Shown: in pieces, positions 7,822 to 16,274 of the stretch
Layout: each line of letters opens with the position of its first letter
How positions within the stretch are numbered: position 1 is the stretch's first letter
Assembly: GCA_025352625.1 (NCBI GenBank)
Contig: JANXSR010000177.1
Span: forward strand, 1 to 49,588
Length of the DNA stretch: 49,588 nucleotides
From: Ferruginibacter sp.
GTDB taxonomy: Bacteria; Bacteroidota; Bacteroidia; Chitinophagales; Chitinophagaceae
Direction of reading: 5' to 3'
Program-made: the position numbers and the translations under genes
The notes under the pieces: model-generated
What the model was told of the DNA's origin: nothing
The model's input: only the letters and a program-made list of their open reading frames with translations
Database searches by the model: none

Positions 7822-9336
7822 ATGAGTCAGATAAGGAGGCAAAGTATTATTTCTTCAGTGATGGTTTACTTTGGCTTTTCCCTTGGCTTTTTAAATACTT
7901 ATTTGTTTACAAAAGATGGTGGTTTTACAAAAGAGCAGTATGGACTGACAAGTATTTTTATTGCCATTGCCACATTGATGTATTCTTTCGCCAACATTGG
8001 CATGACTTCTTACATTTATAAATTTTATCCTTACTACAACGATAATCTTGATAAAAAAAGAAATGATATCCTTACATGGGCACTGGTTGTTTCTTTAATA
8101 GGCTTCTGCTTTGTAGCTGTTAGCGGTATTTATTTTAAGGATATTATTATCCGAAAATTCGGACAGAATTCACCCGAATTGGTTCAGTATTATTTCTGGA
8201 TATTTCCATTTGGTCTTGGGTTAACACTCTATTCAATTTTGGAAAGCTATAGCTGGCAACTTAAAAAATCTGTACTCACTAATTTTTTACGGGAAGTCCA
8301 GTTTCGCTTATTTACAACTATTTTGATCGTTCTCACTTTTGCCGGGTTTTTAACCAAGTTTGACATGTTCATTAAAGTGTATTCTTTTACCTACCTGGGT
8401 ATTGCACTTATTTTACTATTTTATCTTTTATTAAAAGGATACATTCACCTTACTTTCACTGTAAGCATTGTTTCAAAAAAATTCTTTAAGAAAATCCTTA
8501 TTTTGGTAGGCTTTGTTTACGGTGGTACATTGGTAACGGGCATTTCCCTCGTCTTCGATTCTTTATTGATTGCGTCTGTATTAAAAAATGGCCTGGCACA
8601 ATTAGCCATTTATACATTGGCCCAAAATATTGCAAGTTTAATACAGGCACCTCAGCGAGGTATTGTCTCTTCTTCGATTGCAGCACTGTCAAAGGCATGG
8701 AAAGATAAAGACATACCAAGAATTGACAGGATTTATAAACAATCTTCTATCAATCAATTGATTTTTGCTATGGGTATGTTTTCACTGATATGGCTAAACT
8801 TTTCCGATGCAGTATTTAGCTTTCACATGCAAAAGGGATATATAGATGCTAAATGGGTTTTCTTTTTTATAGGATTTATGAGAATTATTGATATGGGCAC
8901 CGGGGTGAATGCACAGATCATCGGCACATCCACCAAATGGAAATTTGAATTTTTTACAGGTATCATTTTGATTCTCTTAACCCTGCCGCTAAACTACATT
9001 TTAACAAAGTACTACTATGGAATTGTGGGAACTGCGATTGCAAATCTGATTGCCTTTACCGTGTACAACTCAATACGGTATTTCTTTTTACAAAAAAGAT
9101 TTAACCTGCAACCCTTTAGCAAACAAACCGCCTACACCATTTTACTTGGCTTGGCCTCTTTTTTTATTTGCTACTTTTTATTTAATAATTACCATGGCTT
9201 TCCGGGTATGTTTATAAGAAGTATTTGCTTCATTGCTATTTATGCTGCCGGCACTGTATATTTAAAATTATCGGTAGATGTTTTACCGGTTTGGAATACA
9301 CTACTGAAAAAAACAGGCATAAAAAAGGGAGAATAA
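7822..9336 (+). CDS. polysaccharide/oligosaccharide flippase (Wzx/MATE-like, MOP superfamily)
   Basis: This 504-residue integral membrane protein has about 12-14 hydrophobic helices. It starts with RRQSIISSVMVYFGFSLGFLNTYLF and has the KDGGFTKEQYGLTSIF loop typical of polysaccharide biosynthesis proteins of the oligosaccharidyl-lipid flippase group. Such proteins move lipid-linked sugars across the inner membrane. No glycosyltransferases or other polysaccharide genes are nearby, so it is isolated from any biosynthetic cluster. It follows the M1 aminopeptidase at a short distance and ends inside the left arm of a terminator hairpin. Confidence 0.88.
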   Translation: MSQIRRQSIISSVMVYFGFSLGFLNTYLFTKDGGFTKEQYGLTSIFIAIATLMYSFANIGMTSYIYKFYPYYNDNLDKKRNDILTWALVVSLIGFCFVAVSGIYFKDIIIRKFGQNSPELVQYYFWIFPFGLGLTLYSILESYSWQLKKSVLTNFLREVQFRLFTTILIVLTFAGFLTKFDMFIKVYSFTYLGIALILLFYLLLKGYIHLTFTVSIVSKKFFKKILILVGFVYGGTLVTGISLVFDSLLIASVLKNGLAQLAIYTLAQNIASLIQAPQRGIVSSSIAALSKAWKDKDIPRIDRIYKQSSINQLIFAMGMFSLIWLNFSDAVFSFHMQKGYIDAKWVFFFIGFMRIIDMGTGVNAQIIGTSTKWKFEFFTGIILILLTLPLNYILTKYYYGIVGTAIANLIAFTVYNSIRYFFLQKRFNLQPFSKQTAYTILLGLASFFICYFLFNNYHGFPGMFIRSICFIAIYAAGTVYLKLSVDVLPVWNTLLKKTGIKKGE

Positions 9337-9349
9337 AATATTCTCCCTT
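9325..9349 (-). terminator. terminator, strongest for the minus-strand NlpC/P60 gene
   Basis: Arms AAGGGAGAAT (9325-9334) and ATTCTCCCTT (9340-9349) pair perfectly around a 5-base loop. On the minus strand the stem runs into a T-tract, the classical intrinsic form. On the plus strand it overlaps the flippase stop codon and may also act as a weaker terminator. Confidence 0.75.
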
Positions 9350-9373
9350 ATAAGTTAAATAAACAGTTATCAA

Positions 9374-10057
9374 TTATTTGCAAACCCTGCCACCACCAAT
9401 AAATTTTCTTCCATAATAGTCATCCGTTAAACTATTAATAGTTACCCCGTTTTTAACACTGCTGTGTACAAAATAATTATCTCCCAAATAAACGCCTACA
9501 TGACTTACGCCACCTCGTGTATTAAAAAAAACAAGATCCCCTTCAACGAGGTTTTCTTTTGTAATCTTTTCTGCAAGTTTGTATTGTTCCGTTGCTGTAC
9601 GTGGCAGGTTAACTCCATATACTAACGATAATACTTTTCCTGTAAAGGCGCTACAATCAATCCCCTGCTTATCTTCTCCGCCATATCTATAACGAGTTGC
9701 CCACCATTCATCTATAACACTAAATAATTCAGTATTGGAAATAGTTTCTACTTCCCTATCCATAATCATCGCATATTTAAACTGAAGGGCTGTACATTCT
9801 TCAATATTTGACACACTGGTTGAATTAGCAATTTTACTAACCTTAGCAACGCTAATTGCTTCCACAGGCTTATCTACAGGTACATCAACCGAAATTTTTT
9901 CGGGCGTAAGTTCAATACCTTCAATAAACTTTAAAGAAATTTTAGGCTTGCTTTTATTAGCCATACTCTCCAGATTAATACTGGTTTGGGCTGAAGCGGT
10001 AAAAGATGTTCCTGAAAAAATGCCAATGGCAACAGCAACAAAAAATAAGTTTTTCAT
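9374..10057 (-). CDS. secreted NlpC/P60 (C40) cell-wall peptidase
   Basis: This 227-residue protein has a signal peptide ending at about residue 23 (ASAQ), a spacer with no recognisable domain, and a C-terminal NlpC/P60 domain. The catalytic Cys135 is in GIDCSAFTG, the His186 in GVSHVGVYLG, and the third polar residue is His198 in YFVHSS. The block RYRYGGEDKQGIDCS is the usual family start. Such enzymes cleave D-Glu-meso-DAP bonds in peptidoglycan stem peptides in the periplasm. It is transcribed alone, divergent from dnaE, from a promoter giving a leader of about 130 bases. Confidence 0.93.
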   Translation of the reverse strand: MKNLFFVAVAIGIFSGTSFTASAQTSINLESMANKSKPKISLKFIEGIELTPEKISVDVPVDKPVEAISVAKVSKIANSTSVSNIEECTALQFKYAMIMDREVETISNTELFSVIDEWWATRYRYGGEDKQGIDCSAFTGKVLSLVYGVNLPRTATEQYKLAEKITKENLVEGDLVFFNTRGGVSHVGVYLGDNYFVHSSVKNGVTINSLTDDYYGRKFIGGGRVCK

Positions 10058-10085
10058 ACGTAAACTTTTAGGTTTTAGACGTATG
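10055..10085 (-). promoter_or_regulatory. hairpin enclosing the NlpC/P60 start codon
   Basis: CATACGT (10055-10061) and ACGTATG (10079-10085) are exact inverted repeats, with a further AAAC/GTTT pairing inside. On the minus-strand mRNA the ATG of the NlpC/P60 gene lies in one arm, so the fold would hide it. This may limit translation; no ligand-binding riboswitch was recognised. Confidence 0.4.
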
Positions 10086-10194
10086 CACGACTTAGTCTTG
10101 TGTTATTTGATCTTCTGATGCTTCTTAAAATACACTGTTTAGCTATTCTTTTCTATAAGTCCTGTCCTACAAACAATTAATAAATAAATGTGTG

Positions 10195-10225
10195 CAAAGA
10201 TAAGTTGTATATGGTTAAAATGCAA
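10195..10225 (-). promoter_or_regulatory. Bacteroidota-type promoter for the NlpC/P60 gene
   Basis: On the minus strand TTG (10223-10225) and TATCTTTG (10195-10202) are separated by 20 bases, a full consensus match. The predicted transcript starts near 10187 and has a long leader of about 130 bases. Confidence 0.6.
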
Positions 10226-10291
10226 CCTTAAAATATTTGAAACCTATCATTACACTACGTCGTGTGGAAAAACGTATTAAAAAGCTATTTT

Positions 10292-10337
10292 ATTGTTTAC
10301 GATATTTGTATCAATTGTAATTGATTACGATATATGT
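10292..10337. repeat. direct repeat with central palindrome upstream of dnaE (candidate operator)
   Basis: Two 18-base copies, ATTGTTTACGATATTTGT (10292-10309) and ATTGATTACGATATATGT (10320-10337), differ at two positions and are spaced 28 bases start to start. Between and overlapping them is the palindrome ATCAATT-GT-AATTGAT (10310-10325). The rest of the 355-base gap 10058-10412 shows only the minus-strand promoter and start-codon hairpin listed separately. Confidence 0.5.
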
Positions 10338-10412
10338 GCCTCCATATAAATGAAGAACATTAAACAAAGAAATAATTTTTAGAACATTAAAAGATAAAAA
10401 ATCCCTGTTGGG

Positions 10413-13400
10413 ATGCAGACTATGCAGTTTTCTCACCTTCACGTACACACCCAATTTTCTTTACTGGATGGAGCCGCTTCCATAAAAAATTTATATAAAA
10501 AAGCAATCGAGGATAAAATGCCGGCATTGGCCATCAGCGATCATGGCAATATGTTTGGCGCATTTGAATTTGTAAAGGAAGCTTACAATCATAAAAATGC
10601 GGATGGCACTTTAAAAGTAAAACCCATTGTAGGTTGCGAGTTTTATATAACCACCGACCGCACCAGGAAAACTTTTAGTAAGGAAGAAAAAGATCCCCGC
10701 CACCACCAGATATTATTGGCAAAAAATGATACCGGCTACAAAAACCTGGTAAAGCTTACCTCGCTTGGTTATATAGAAGGGATGTATTCAAAATATCCAC
10801 GAATTGATAAACAACTGATTCATAAATACCACGAAGGATTAATTGCAACTACCTGTTGCCTGGGTGCATTAGTACCACAAACTATTTTAAAAAAGGGAGA
10901 AGCAGAAGGCGAAAATGAATTTAAATGGTGGCTGAATATTTTCCAGGATGATTATTATGTAGAGTTGCAGCGACATGGCATACCCGACCAGGATAAAGTG
11001 AATCTTGTATTGTTGAAGTTTGCAAAAAAATACAATGTAAAAGTTATTGCCAGTAACGATTCGCATTATGTAGATCAGAAAGATTTTAATGCCCATGATA
11101 TTTTATTGTGCATTAACACGGGCGAAAAGCAGGCCACCCCTGCCCTGCGTGAGTTTAGTGATGATGATGTAATGACAAAAAACAAACGTTTTGCATTTCC
11201 AAACGACCAGTTTTATTTAAAAACCGGTGCCGAAATGTCAAAAGTTTTTGAAGATATTCCTGAAGCAATTGATAACACCAACGAGATAGTTGGTAAAGTA
11301 GATCTGCTGGATTTGAAAAGGGAAATATTACTGCCCTTTTTTGAAGTACCTGCCAATTTCAAATCACAAGATGAATACCTTGAACATCTTACCTGGAGTG
11401 GCGCCAAAGAACGGTATAAAATTATAACCCCTGAGGCAGAAGAACGATTACAATTTGAATTAAGCATCATCAAAAAGATGGGCTTTGCCGGATACTTTTT
11501 AATTGTAGGAGACTTTATTAAAGCAGGCCGTGATATGGGCGTTTTTATCGGCCCCGGACGTGGTTCTGCTGCCGGTAGTGCAGTGGCTTATTGTATCGGT
11601 ATCACAAATATAGATCCCATAAAATACAACTTACTATTTGAAAGGTTTCTAAACCCAGAACGTAAGTCCATGCCGGATATTGATACAGATTTTGATGATG
11701 AAGGCAGACAGAAAGTGTTGAATTATGTGGTACAGAAATACGGTAAAAACCAGGTAGCCCAAATCATTACTTATGGCACCATGGCTGCTAAATCAAGTAT
11801 TGCGGATGTGGCAAGGGTAATGGATTTACCCATTGCTGAAAGCAGGGCCATTTCTAAATTAGTGCCGGAGCGGCCTGGCATCAATTTAAAACGATTGTTG
11901 CATGCGCCCTTTACAATTAAAGAAGCCAAAAATGGTGAAAAATCTTTAGAAGAAAAAGAACAGTTACAGGGCGATGATATTGAAAATGTAAAAAAATTAC
12001 GTGAGCTATACGCCGGTTCTGATTTAAATAGCAAGATATTACACGAGGCAGAAATTTTGGAAGGCTCGGTTAGAAATACCGGTATTCATGCGTCTGCAAT
12101 TATCATTGCGCCCAGGGATTTAACCGACCTGTTACCTGTAGCTACCTCAAAGGAATCTGAACTGTGGTTAACGCAAATTGAAGGTGGTTCTATTGAAGAG
12201 GCTGGTGTAATTAAAATGGACTTTCTTGGTTTAAAAACGCTCAGTATTTTAAAGACTGCCCTTCATCTTATAAAACAAAACCATGGTATTAGCATTGAAA
12301 TAGATGACATACCATTGGATGACGAAAAAGCCTACAGGCTTTACCAGCAGGGTGATACAAACGGAACCTTTCAGTTTGAAAGTCCCGGCATGCAAAAACA
12401 TTTACGCGAATTAAAACCTGATAAATTTGATGATCTCATTGCCATGAATGCTCTTTATCGTCCGGGGCCCATGGCATACATTCCTGATTACATTGACCGT
12501 AAGCATGGCAAAAAACAAGTGGAATATGATTTGCCGGATATGGAGGAGCATCTTAAAGAAACCTATGGCATTACGGTGTACCAGGAGCAGGTAATGTTGC
12601 TGTCGCAAAAGTTGGCAGGTTTTAGTAAAGGCGATGCAGACATATTGCGTAAAGCGATGGGTAAAAAACAAAAAGCTGTACTTGACAAAATGAAGGTGCA
12701 GTTTATTGATGGCGCCACAGTAAAGGGCCACCCAAAAAATAAGCTTGAAAAAATATGGACCGATTGGGAAGCTTTTGCACAATATGCTTTTAATAAATCG
12801 CATTCTACGTGTTATGCTTTTGTGGCATATCAAACGGCTTATTTAAAAGCGCATTATCCCAGTGAATATATGGCTGCGGTGTTAAATCATGCAGGCAGTA
12901 TTGAGAAGATTACCTTCTTTATGGAAGAATGTAAACGCATGGGTTTAACAGTGCTTGGCCCCGACATTAATGAATCTCAAAATGGTTTTGCTGTAAATAA
13001 AAAAGGAGAGATAAGATTTGGGTTCAGTGGCCTTAAAGGTGTTGGCGAAAATGCAATTGAACATATTATTGAAGAAAGAACAAAGCATGGTTTTTATACC
13101 TCTATGTACGATCTGGCAAAAAGGGTAAACTCAAGAGCGGCAAACAAAAAATCATTGGAAAGTCTTATTTATTCCGGAGCATTTGATTGCTTTAAAGAGA
13201 TTACAAGAGCTCAATATTTTTACCAGGCACCCGGCGACGTGCAGGGACTTGAAAAGATCATCAAATTTGGAAGTATCTATCAATCTCAAAATGCAAGTGT
13301 GAGCAACACTCTGTTTGGCGATTTGCAAATGCCGGATATTGTTCCACCTAAATTATCGGTATGCGAACCTTGGCCACTTGCAACACAATTAGATTTTGAA

Positions 13401-14042
13401 AAGGAAGTTACGGGAATGTATATGAGTGGACACCCATTGGATAATTTTAAATTTGAAATGAGGCATTATAACATTACCCCTTTAGCAGATTACAACGAAT
13501 TTAAACTGGCTGTAAATACCCATGCAAACCCTGCCAAACAATTTCGGGTAGCCGGACTTGTTGTTGACGCCCAGCATCGCCTTACCAAGACGGGCAAAAA
13601 TTTCGGTATTCTTACCATAGAAGATTACAGCGGCAAAAGTGAGTTTATGTTATGGAGTGAGGATTATGTAAAGTATACAGCCTATTTAGAAAAGGGACTG
13701 ATTGTGTTGGTTGAAGGTGGATTTAAAACCAGGTACAACAGTGAGCAATATGAATTTAAACTTAGTAAGATACACCTGCTTGAAACCGTGAAACCCACTT
13801 TAACGAAGCAGGTTGTTTTGGAAGTTCAACCCCAGTTTATTAATAATAATTTTATCAATTTTATTGAAACCAATGTAAAAACAAATCCAGGCAAGGCTTC
13901 TCTAAAATTTAACATTGTGGATATTAGAAATAATTTTAAGGTAGGTATGTACAGTTTGGAAAAAGGTTTTACTATGAATGATGATATGGCCGTTTTTTTA
14001 ATTGACAACCCCGATGTGGAAGTGAGTGTGGTAACGGGTTAG
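10413..14042 (+). CDS. dnaE: DNA polymerase III alpha subunit
   Basis: This 1209-residue protein is the replicative polymerase that extends DNA at the fork. The N-terminal PHP domain opens with FSHLHVHTQFSLLDG and contains ISDHGNMFG. The polymerase core has GPGRGSAAGSAVAYC and the catalytic aspartates in PDIDTDFD near residues 420-426. Further along are FQFESPGMQKHLRELKP and LYRPGPM, then a helix-hairpin-helix region around FGFSGLKGVGENAI. An OB-fold follows at about 1040-1090 (FRVAGLVVDAQHRLTKTGKNFGILTIEDYSG). Length is typical of Bacteroidota DnaE. A second ATG nine bases downstream (10422) could be the true start. It stands alone, with a direct repeat and palindrome in its upstream region. 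Confidence 0.98.
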   Translation: MQTMQFSHLHVHTQFSLLDGAASIKNLYKKAIEDKMPALAISDHGNMFGAFEFVKEAYNHKNADGTLKVKPIVGCEFYITTDRTRKTFSKEEKDPRHHQILLAKNDTGYKNLVKLTSLGYIEGMYSKYPRIDKQLIHKYHEGLIATTCCLGALVPQTILKKGEAEGENEFKWWLNIFQDDYYVELQRHGIPDQDKVNLVLLKFAKKYNVKVIASNDSHYVDQKDFNAHDILLCINTGEKQATPALREFSDDDVMTKNKRFAFPNDQFYLKTGAEMSKVFEDIPEAIDNTNEIVGKVDLLDLKREILLPFFEVPANFKSQDEYLEHLTWSGAKERYKIITPEAEERLQFELSIIKKMGFAGYFLIVGDFIKAGRDMGVFIGPGRGSAAGSAVAYCIGITNIDPIKYNLLFERFLNPERKSMPDIDTDFDDEGRQKVLNYVVQKYGKNQVAQIITYGTMAAKSSIADVARVMDLPIAESRAISKLVPERPGINLKRLLHAPFTIKEAKNGEKSLEEKEQLQGDDIENVKKLRELYAGSDLNSKILHEAEILEGSVRNTGIHASAIIIAPRDLTDLLPVATSKESELWLTQIEGGSIEEAGVIKMDFLGLKTLSILKTALHLIKQNHGISIEIDDIPLDDEKAYRLYQQGDTNGTFQFESPGMQKHLRELKPDKFDDLIAMNALYRPGPMAYIPDYIDRKHGKKQVEYDLPDMEEHLKETYGITVYQEQVMLLSQKLAGFSKGDADILRKAMGKKQKAVLDKMKVQFIDGATVKGHPKNKLEKIWTDWEAFAQYAFNKSHSTCYAFVAYQTAYLKAHYPSEYMAAVLNHAGSIEKITFFMEECKRMGLTVLGPDINESQNGFAVNKKGEIRFGFSGLKGVGENAIEHIIEERTKHGFYTSMYDLAKRVNSRAANKKSLESLIYSGAFDCFKEITRAQYFYQAPGDVQGLEKIIKFGSIYQSQNASVSNTLFGDLQMPDIVPPKLSVCEPWPLATQLDFEKEVTGMYMSGHPLDNFKFEMRHYNITPLADYNEFKLAVNTHANPAKQFRVAGLVVDAQHRLTKTGKNFGILTIEDYSGKSEFMLWSEDYVKYTAYLEKGLIVLVEGGFKTRYNSEQYEFKLSKIHLLETVKPTLTKQVVLEVQPQFINNNFINFIETNVKTNPGKASLKFNIVDIRNNFKVGMYSLEKGFTMNDDMAVFLIDNPDVEVSVVTG

Positions 14043-14194
14043 ACGCCCTTATCTCCAAAAGGGAAATAAGAAGACTCTTGTACAGTTTGGCACCTCTTTA
14101 GGAGACGTAGGGTGTCTTTGTGTCAATAAAATATTATCAACACTGTCAAATAGATTGTGAATATGTCATTCCAACATATTTAAAAATTTGGATG

Positions 14195-14202
14195 TATTTT
14201 TG
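14195..14202 (+). promoter_or_regulatory. -7 element for trxA
   Basis: TATTTTTG matches TAnnTTTG and would place the transcript start near 14210, about 30 bases before the trxA ATG. No TTG sits at the -33 position, so support is partial. Confidence 0.45.
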
Positions 14203-14238
14203 CCTTTCTATTTAAAAAATTAATTAAAAATAATATTT

Positions 14239-14556
14239 ATGGCACACGAATTCACAGATGCAAACTTTCAAACAGAAGTTTTAGACTCAGATAAATTATC
14301 CGTAATAGATTTTTGGGCAGAATGGTGCGGCCCTTGCCGTGCAATAGGTCCGGTAATTGAAGAATTATCAAAAGAATACGATGGTAAAGTAAATGTGGGT
14401 AAAGTAAACGTAGATCACAATCCTCAAATTTCAATGAACTATGGTATTACAAGTATTCCTGCTATTCTTTTTGTAAAAGGTGGGCAGGTGGTTGACAAAT
14501 TGGTTGGAGCTCAACCAAAAGCAAATTTTGTAAAAAAGATAGACCAGCATAAATAA
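14239..14556 (+). CDS. trxA: thioredoxin
   Basis: This 105-residue cytoplasmic disulfide reductase has the active site WCGPC with Cys30 and Cys33. The buried Asp is in VIDFWAEW, and the cis-proline is in [10 protein letters not shown]. Length and motif spacing are those of classical thioredoxin, and no signal peptide is present. It would be recycled by thioredoxin reductase (not in the window) and would supply electrons to enzymes such as MsrA, encoded about 10 kb away. It is a single-gene unit ending at a very strong two-way terminator. Confidence 0.97.
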   Translation: MAHEFTDANFQTEVLDSDKLSVIDFWAEWCGPCRAIGPVIEELSKEYDGKVNVGKVNVDHNPQISMNYGITSIPAILFVKGGQVVDKLVGAQPKANFVKKIDQHK

Positions 14557-14597
14557 TTCCTATCAAAACATACCAATCAGTTTTACTGATGCCGAAC

Positions 14598-14633
14598 ATC
14601 AAAAATCCCCAACAATTGTTGGGGATTTTTGAT
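14598..14633. terminator. 36-base perfect palindromic bidirectional terminator
   Basis: ATC then AAAAATCCCCAACAA pairs exactly with the mirror arm TTGTTGGGGATTTTT then GAT, with no unpaired loop in the DNA. The A/T ends give a T-tract on both strands. It separates convergent trxA and the MFS transporter gene. Confidence 0.88.
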
Positions 14634-14651
14634 TATTAACCGCACCCGCTA

Positions 14652-15971
14652 TTATTCGTTTACGAGTCCAGGTTCTACATGAATATTTTTAATTGCCGCA
14701 GGATCATCCTTGTGCTTAAATACCAGTAAAAACAAAATAGCAATTACAAAAGAATAGGCTGCAAAGGCAATCCAGATTGCATGCCAGTCTTTGCTATTAT
14801 CGGCATGTGTAAAATATTTTTGAATAATTACGCCGCTTACTGAACTTCCAATCCAGGCGCCAAAGCCATTGGTCATCATCATAAAAAGCCCTTGCGCACT
14901 GGCTCTTATTGCCGGGTCACTTTGAGATTCTACAAAAAGAGAACCTGAGATATTGAAAAAATCAAAGGCCATTCCATAAACAATACAAGATAAAATAATC
15001 ATCCAAAGCCCGTCTCCGGGATTACCATAAGCAAACAAGCCAAAACGTAAAACCCATGCTACCATACTAAAAAACATCACATACTTAATTCCAAATTTTC
15101 TTAAAAAGAAAGGGATCGCTAAAATAAAAAGCGTTTCAGAAATCTGAGATATGGACATGATGATGGCAGGATATTTCACGGCAATGGTATCCTTGTATGT
15201 ATCTATTGTTGCAAAATCGTGCAGGAAAGTATCTCCGTAAGCGTTGGTTAACTGAAGCGCCGCACCAAGCAACATCGCAAAAATAAAAAAGATGGCCATT
15301 CTGCTATTCTTAAAAAGCGAAAATGATGTAAGGCCAAGTGCATCAATAATTGTTTTATTTTGTTTGAGGCCAAGTTGTGGTGGGCATTTAGGTAAACTAA
15401 ACGCATACAATCCCAAAAATAAAGAGGCCGCTGAAGCTACATAAAACTGGTTGGCAGATGTTTCAAAATGGAGCAGGCTTACAGTCCATAATGCAGCAAT
15501 AAATCCAACGGTTCCAAAAACTCTTATCGGCGGATAATTTGTAACTACATCCTTGCCTTTATTTTTTAAGGCCGTGTAAGCTACTGTAATAGATAAAGCC
15601 AGCGTTGGCATGTAACACATCATATTTAGTAACAACACCCAAAACATAGTCGTTGGATCTTTTACCATCGGCAAAGAAAAAAGTGCAATTGCCCCTAAGA
15701 TGTGGCAGATGCCATATAGTTTTTCTGCGTTTATCCACCTGTCTGCAATAATTCCTAATAATGCCGGCATAAAAAGAGAAGCTATACCCATAGTTGAAAA
15801 GAGTGCGCCAAAAGCAGAACCTGTCCATACACTGGCATGGGTTGTTGCATCAATTACCGGATAAATTTTAGGTAATGTTTGAAACCAATATGCTCCAATA
15901 GTAATGAGCCAGGATCCCCAAACAAAAAACTGAAAAAAATTCATCACAATAAGACGGAGCTTAATTTTCAT
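14652..15971 (-). CDS. MFS transporter, nucleoside:H+ symporter (NupG/XapB) type
   Basis: This membrane protein has about 12 transmembrane helices. The start chosen is the ATG at 15969-15971 (MKIKLRLIVMNFFQFFVWGSW); a longer reading would need a TTG 24 bases upstream. The opening segment with WGSWLITIGAYWF, the loop GIIADRW and the PPIRVFGTVGFIAALW block match the nucleoside:proton symporter family of the major facilitator superfamily. It likely imports nucleosides across the inner membrane using the proton gradient, although some relatives carry sugars. It is transcribed alone and converges on trxA. Confidence 0.85.
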   Translation of the reverse strand: MKIKLRLIVMNFFQFFVWGSWLITIGAYWFQTLPKIYPVIDATTHASVWTGSAFGALFSTMGIASLFMPALLGIIADRWINAEKLYGICHILGAIALFSLPMVKDPTTMFWVLLLNMMCYMPTLALSITVAYTALKNKGKDVVTNYPPIRVFGTVGFIAALWTVSLLHFETSANQFYVASAASLFLGLYAFSLPKCPPQLGLKQNKTIIDALGLTSFSLFKNSRMAIFFIFAMLLGAALQLTNAYGDTFLHDFATIDTYKDTIAVKYPAIIMSISQISETLFILAIPFFLRKFGIKYVMFFSMVAWVLRFGLFAYGNPGDGLWMIILSCIVYGMAFDFFNISGSLFVESQSDPAIRASAQGLFMMMTNGFGAWIGSSVSGVIIQKYFTHADNSKDWHAIWIAFAAYSFVIAILFLLVFKHKDDPAAIKNIHVEPGLVNE

Positions 15972-16154
15972 AATACACTTTATTTTGTTACTCAATATTG
16001 ACTCCCCAAAAAATTAGAATTAATTAGTTTTTATACTAAAATCATCAATGTCTGGAATCTGTTTATCTTTTCGGAAGATATACATTAATTGGATAAATAA
16101 AATCACCTGTCAATGAAATGCTTAAACATTCAAATAAAACAATAAAGACATACC

Positions 16155-16162
16155 TATTTTTG
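16155..16162 (+). promoter_or_regulatory. -7 element for the M43 metalloprotease gene
   Basis: TATTTTTG matches TAnnTTTG about 113 bases before the preferred TTG start at 16275. No -33 TTG is found at 19-20 bases, so the call is tentative. Confidence 0.35.
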
Positions 16163-16274
16163 TTATTTAAAAGCATTGACGGGGTATTGTAGGATTAGTT
16201 TTATTATTCTTACCGGCATTCTCCAAAAGGTCTTAAATATTCTTTTATATTTGATAACCCAAATCATTTCAATT

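Noticed and set aside
10058..10190. Riboswitch in the NlpC/P60 leader
   Set aside because: A c-di-AMP or other riboswitch consensus could not be recognised; only a simple start-codon hairpin is seen.
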